The translations under genes were made by a program, and so were the position numbers. Below, one piece after another: positions 63,701 to 64,000 of a stretch of DNA of 64,000 nt; position 1 is the first letter of the stretch, and each line of letters starts with the position of its first letter. The notes beneath the pieces are model-generated. The model searched no databases. It was given only the letters and a program-made list of their open reading frames with translations, and had not been told where the DNA came from. The DNA is from Burkholderiales bacterium (GTDB lineage: Bacteria > Pseudomonadota > Gammaproteobacteria > Burkholderiales > Burkholderiaceae_C). The stretch lies in contig JACRPO010000005.1 in the NCBI GenBank assembly GCA_016223165.1, positions 310,001-374,000 of the forward strand. The letters are read 5' to 3'.

Positions 63701-64000
63701 TCACGCGAGGGCCTTCTGCGGCGTGCCCAGCGAGCGCAGCAGGTCGCGCATGAACAACGCGCGCTCGGCCGGCGCGGCGATCTCGCGCTCGATGCGCAGC
63801 TTCTCGTTGCCGGCCAGCTTGATGGCGCGGTTCTTCTGCACGAGCTCGATGATGCGCATCGCGTCGATCGGCGGGTTGGGGCGGAAGCTCACGCTCATCA
63901 GCCTGGGGCCGGCGTCGATCTTGGCGACACCGTAGGGCCTGGCCAGCACGCGCAGGCGGTGCGTGTCGAAGAGCGTCTGCCCTTGCGCCGGCAGGCGGCC
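63701..64000 (-). CDS. mfd: Transcription-repair coupling factor Mfd, 3' part
   Basis: Last 99 residues of Mfd, which removes RNA polymerase stalled at DNA lesions and recruits UvrAB. The frame runs off the right edge of the window. TLFDTHRLRVLARPYGVAKIDAG is the C-terminal TRCF domain; RFGLLP-type sequence would come just before. The truncation is a window edge, not a broken gene. The ATG at 63949 is internal. Confidence 0.87.
   Translation of the reverse strand, partial: GRLPAQGQTLFDTHRLRVLARPYGVAKIDAGPRLMSVSFRPNPPIDAMRIIELVQKNRAIKLAGNEKLRIEREIAAPAERALFMRDLLRSLGTPQKALA

Overview
The window is a gene-dense stretch of a high-GC chromosome (roughly 70 percent by eye) from a betaproteobacterium, most likely order Burkholderiales and perhaps the Rubrivivax/Leptothrix/Ideonella side. 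The main clues are the ribosomal operon with priB (rpsF-priB-rpsR-rplI), a Bug-type tripartite tricarboxylate transporter, a very long RpoD N-terminus, a structured intergenic repeat of the sort I recall from that order, and the content of the core genes. I see no tRNA, rRNA, prophage, insertion sequence or CRISPR array. Assignments rest on reading motifs and gene order; no database search was possible.

Layout. 1-12.8 kb (+): the envelope/lipid A operon frr(partial)-uppS-cdsA-dxr-rseP-bamA-skp-lpxD-fabZ-lpxA-lpxB-rnhB, plus a SpoU-type RNA methyltransferase, with many stop/start overlaps. 12.8-16.3 kb: divergent ppsR and ppsA. 16.4-26.8 kb (+): small membrane and TPR proteins, then the most unusual block: a small membrane protein, a symporter-histidine kinase fusion (CbrA/CrbS type), a receiver-only response regulator, a membrane protein with a PAS-like region, a degenerate kinase-like region and a C-terminal DEDDh exonuclease, a DUF294 nucleotidyltransferase, and a DUF4212/VC_2705-type symporter pair. 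27-30.3 kb (+): rpsF-priB-rpsR-rplI and dnaB. 30.3-33.7 kb: a DUF1127-like peptide, a NIPSNAP protein divergent from a WYL regulator, and a radical SAM gene under a near-perfect LexA box. 33.8-38.4 kb (-): grpE-dnaK-dnaJ with a clear sigma-32 promoter, and an S4 RNA-binding protein. 38.4-43.9 kb: tctDE-type two-component genes divergent from tctCBA. 43.9-46.4 kb (-): hemH, a lone receiver and a cyclase-FHA protein. 46.5-55.7 kb (-): rpoD, dnaG, a GGDEF-EAL protein, a YggX family protein and argA. 56-62.9 kb (+): a VOC protein, hrpA, a Fur-boxed iron-binding protein and a TonB-C protein. 63-64 kb (-): serB and the 3' end of mfd.

How they work together. Most of the window is housekeeping: isoprenoid carrier, phospholipid and lipid A synthesis, outer membrane assembly, replication initiation (dnaB, dnaG, priB), translation and heat shock. 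The accessory logic is sensing: small-molecule transport coupled to signalling (symporter-kinase cassette, Tct system), SOS control of the radical SAM gene, iron control of the binding protein, and cyclic nucleotide signalling (cyclase-FHA, GGDEF-EAL). The block at 17.3-26.8 kb is the best candidate for an incompletely described system, because its receiver has no output domain while the adjacent genes carry nuclease and nucleotidyltransferase domains.
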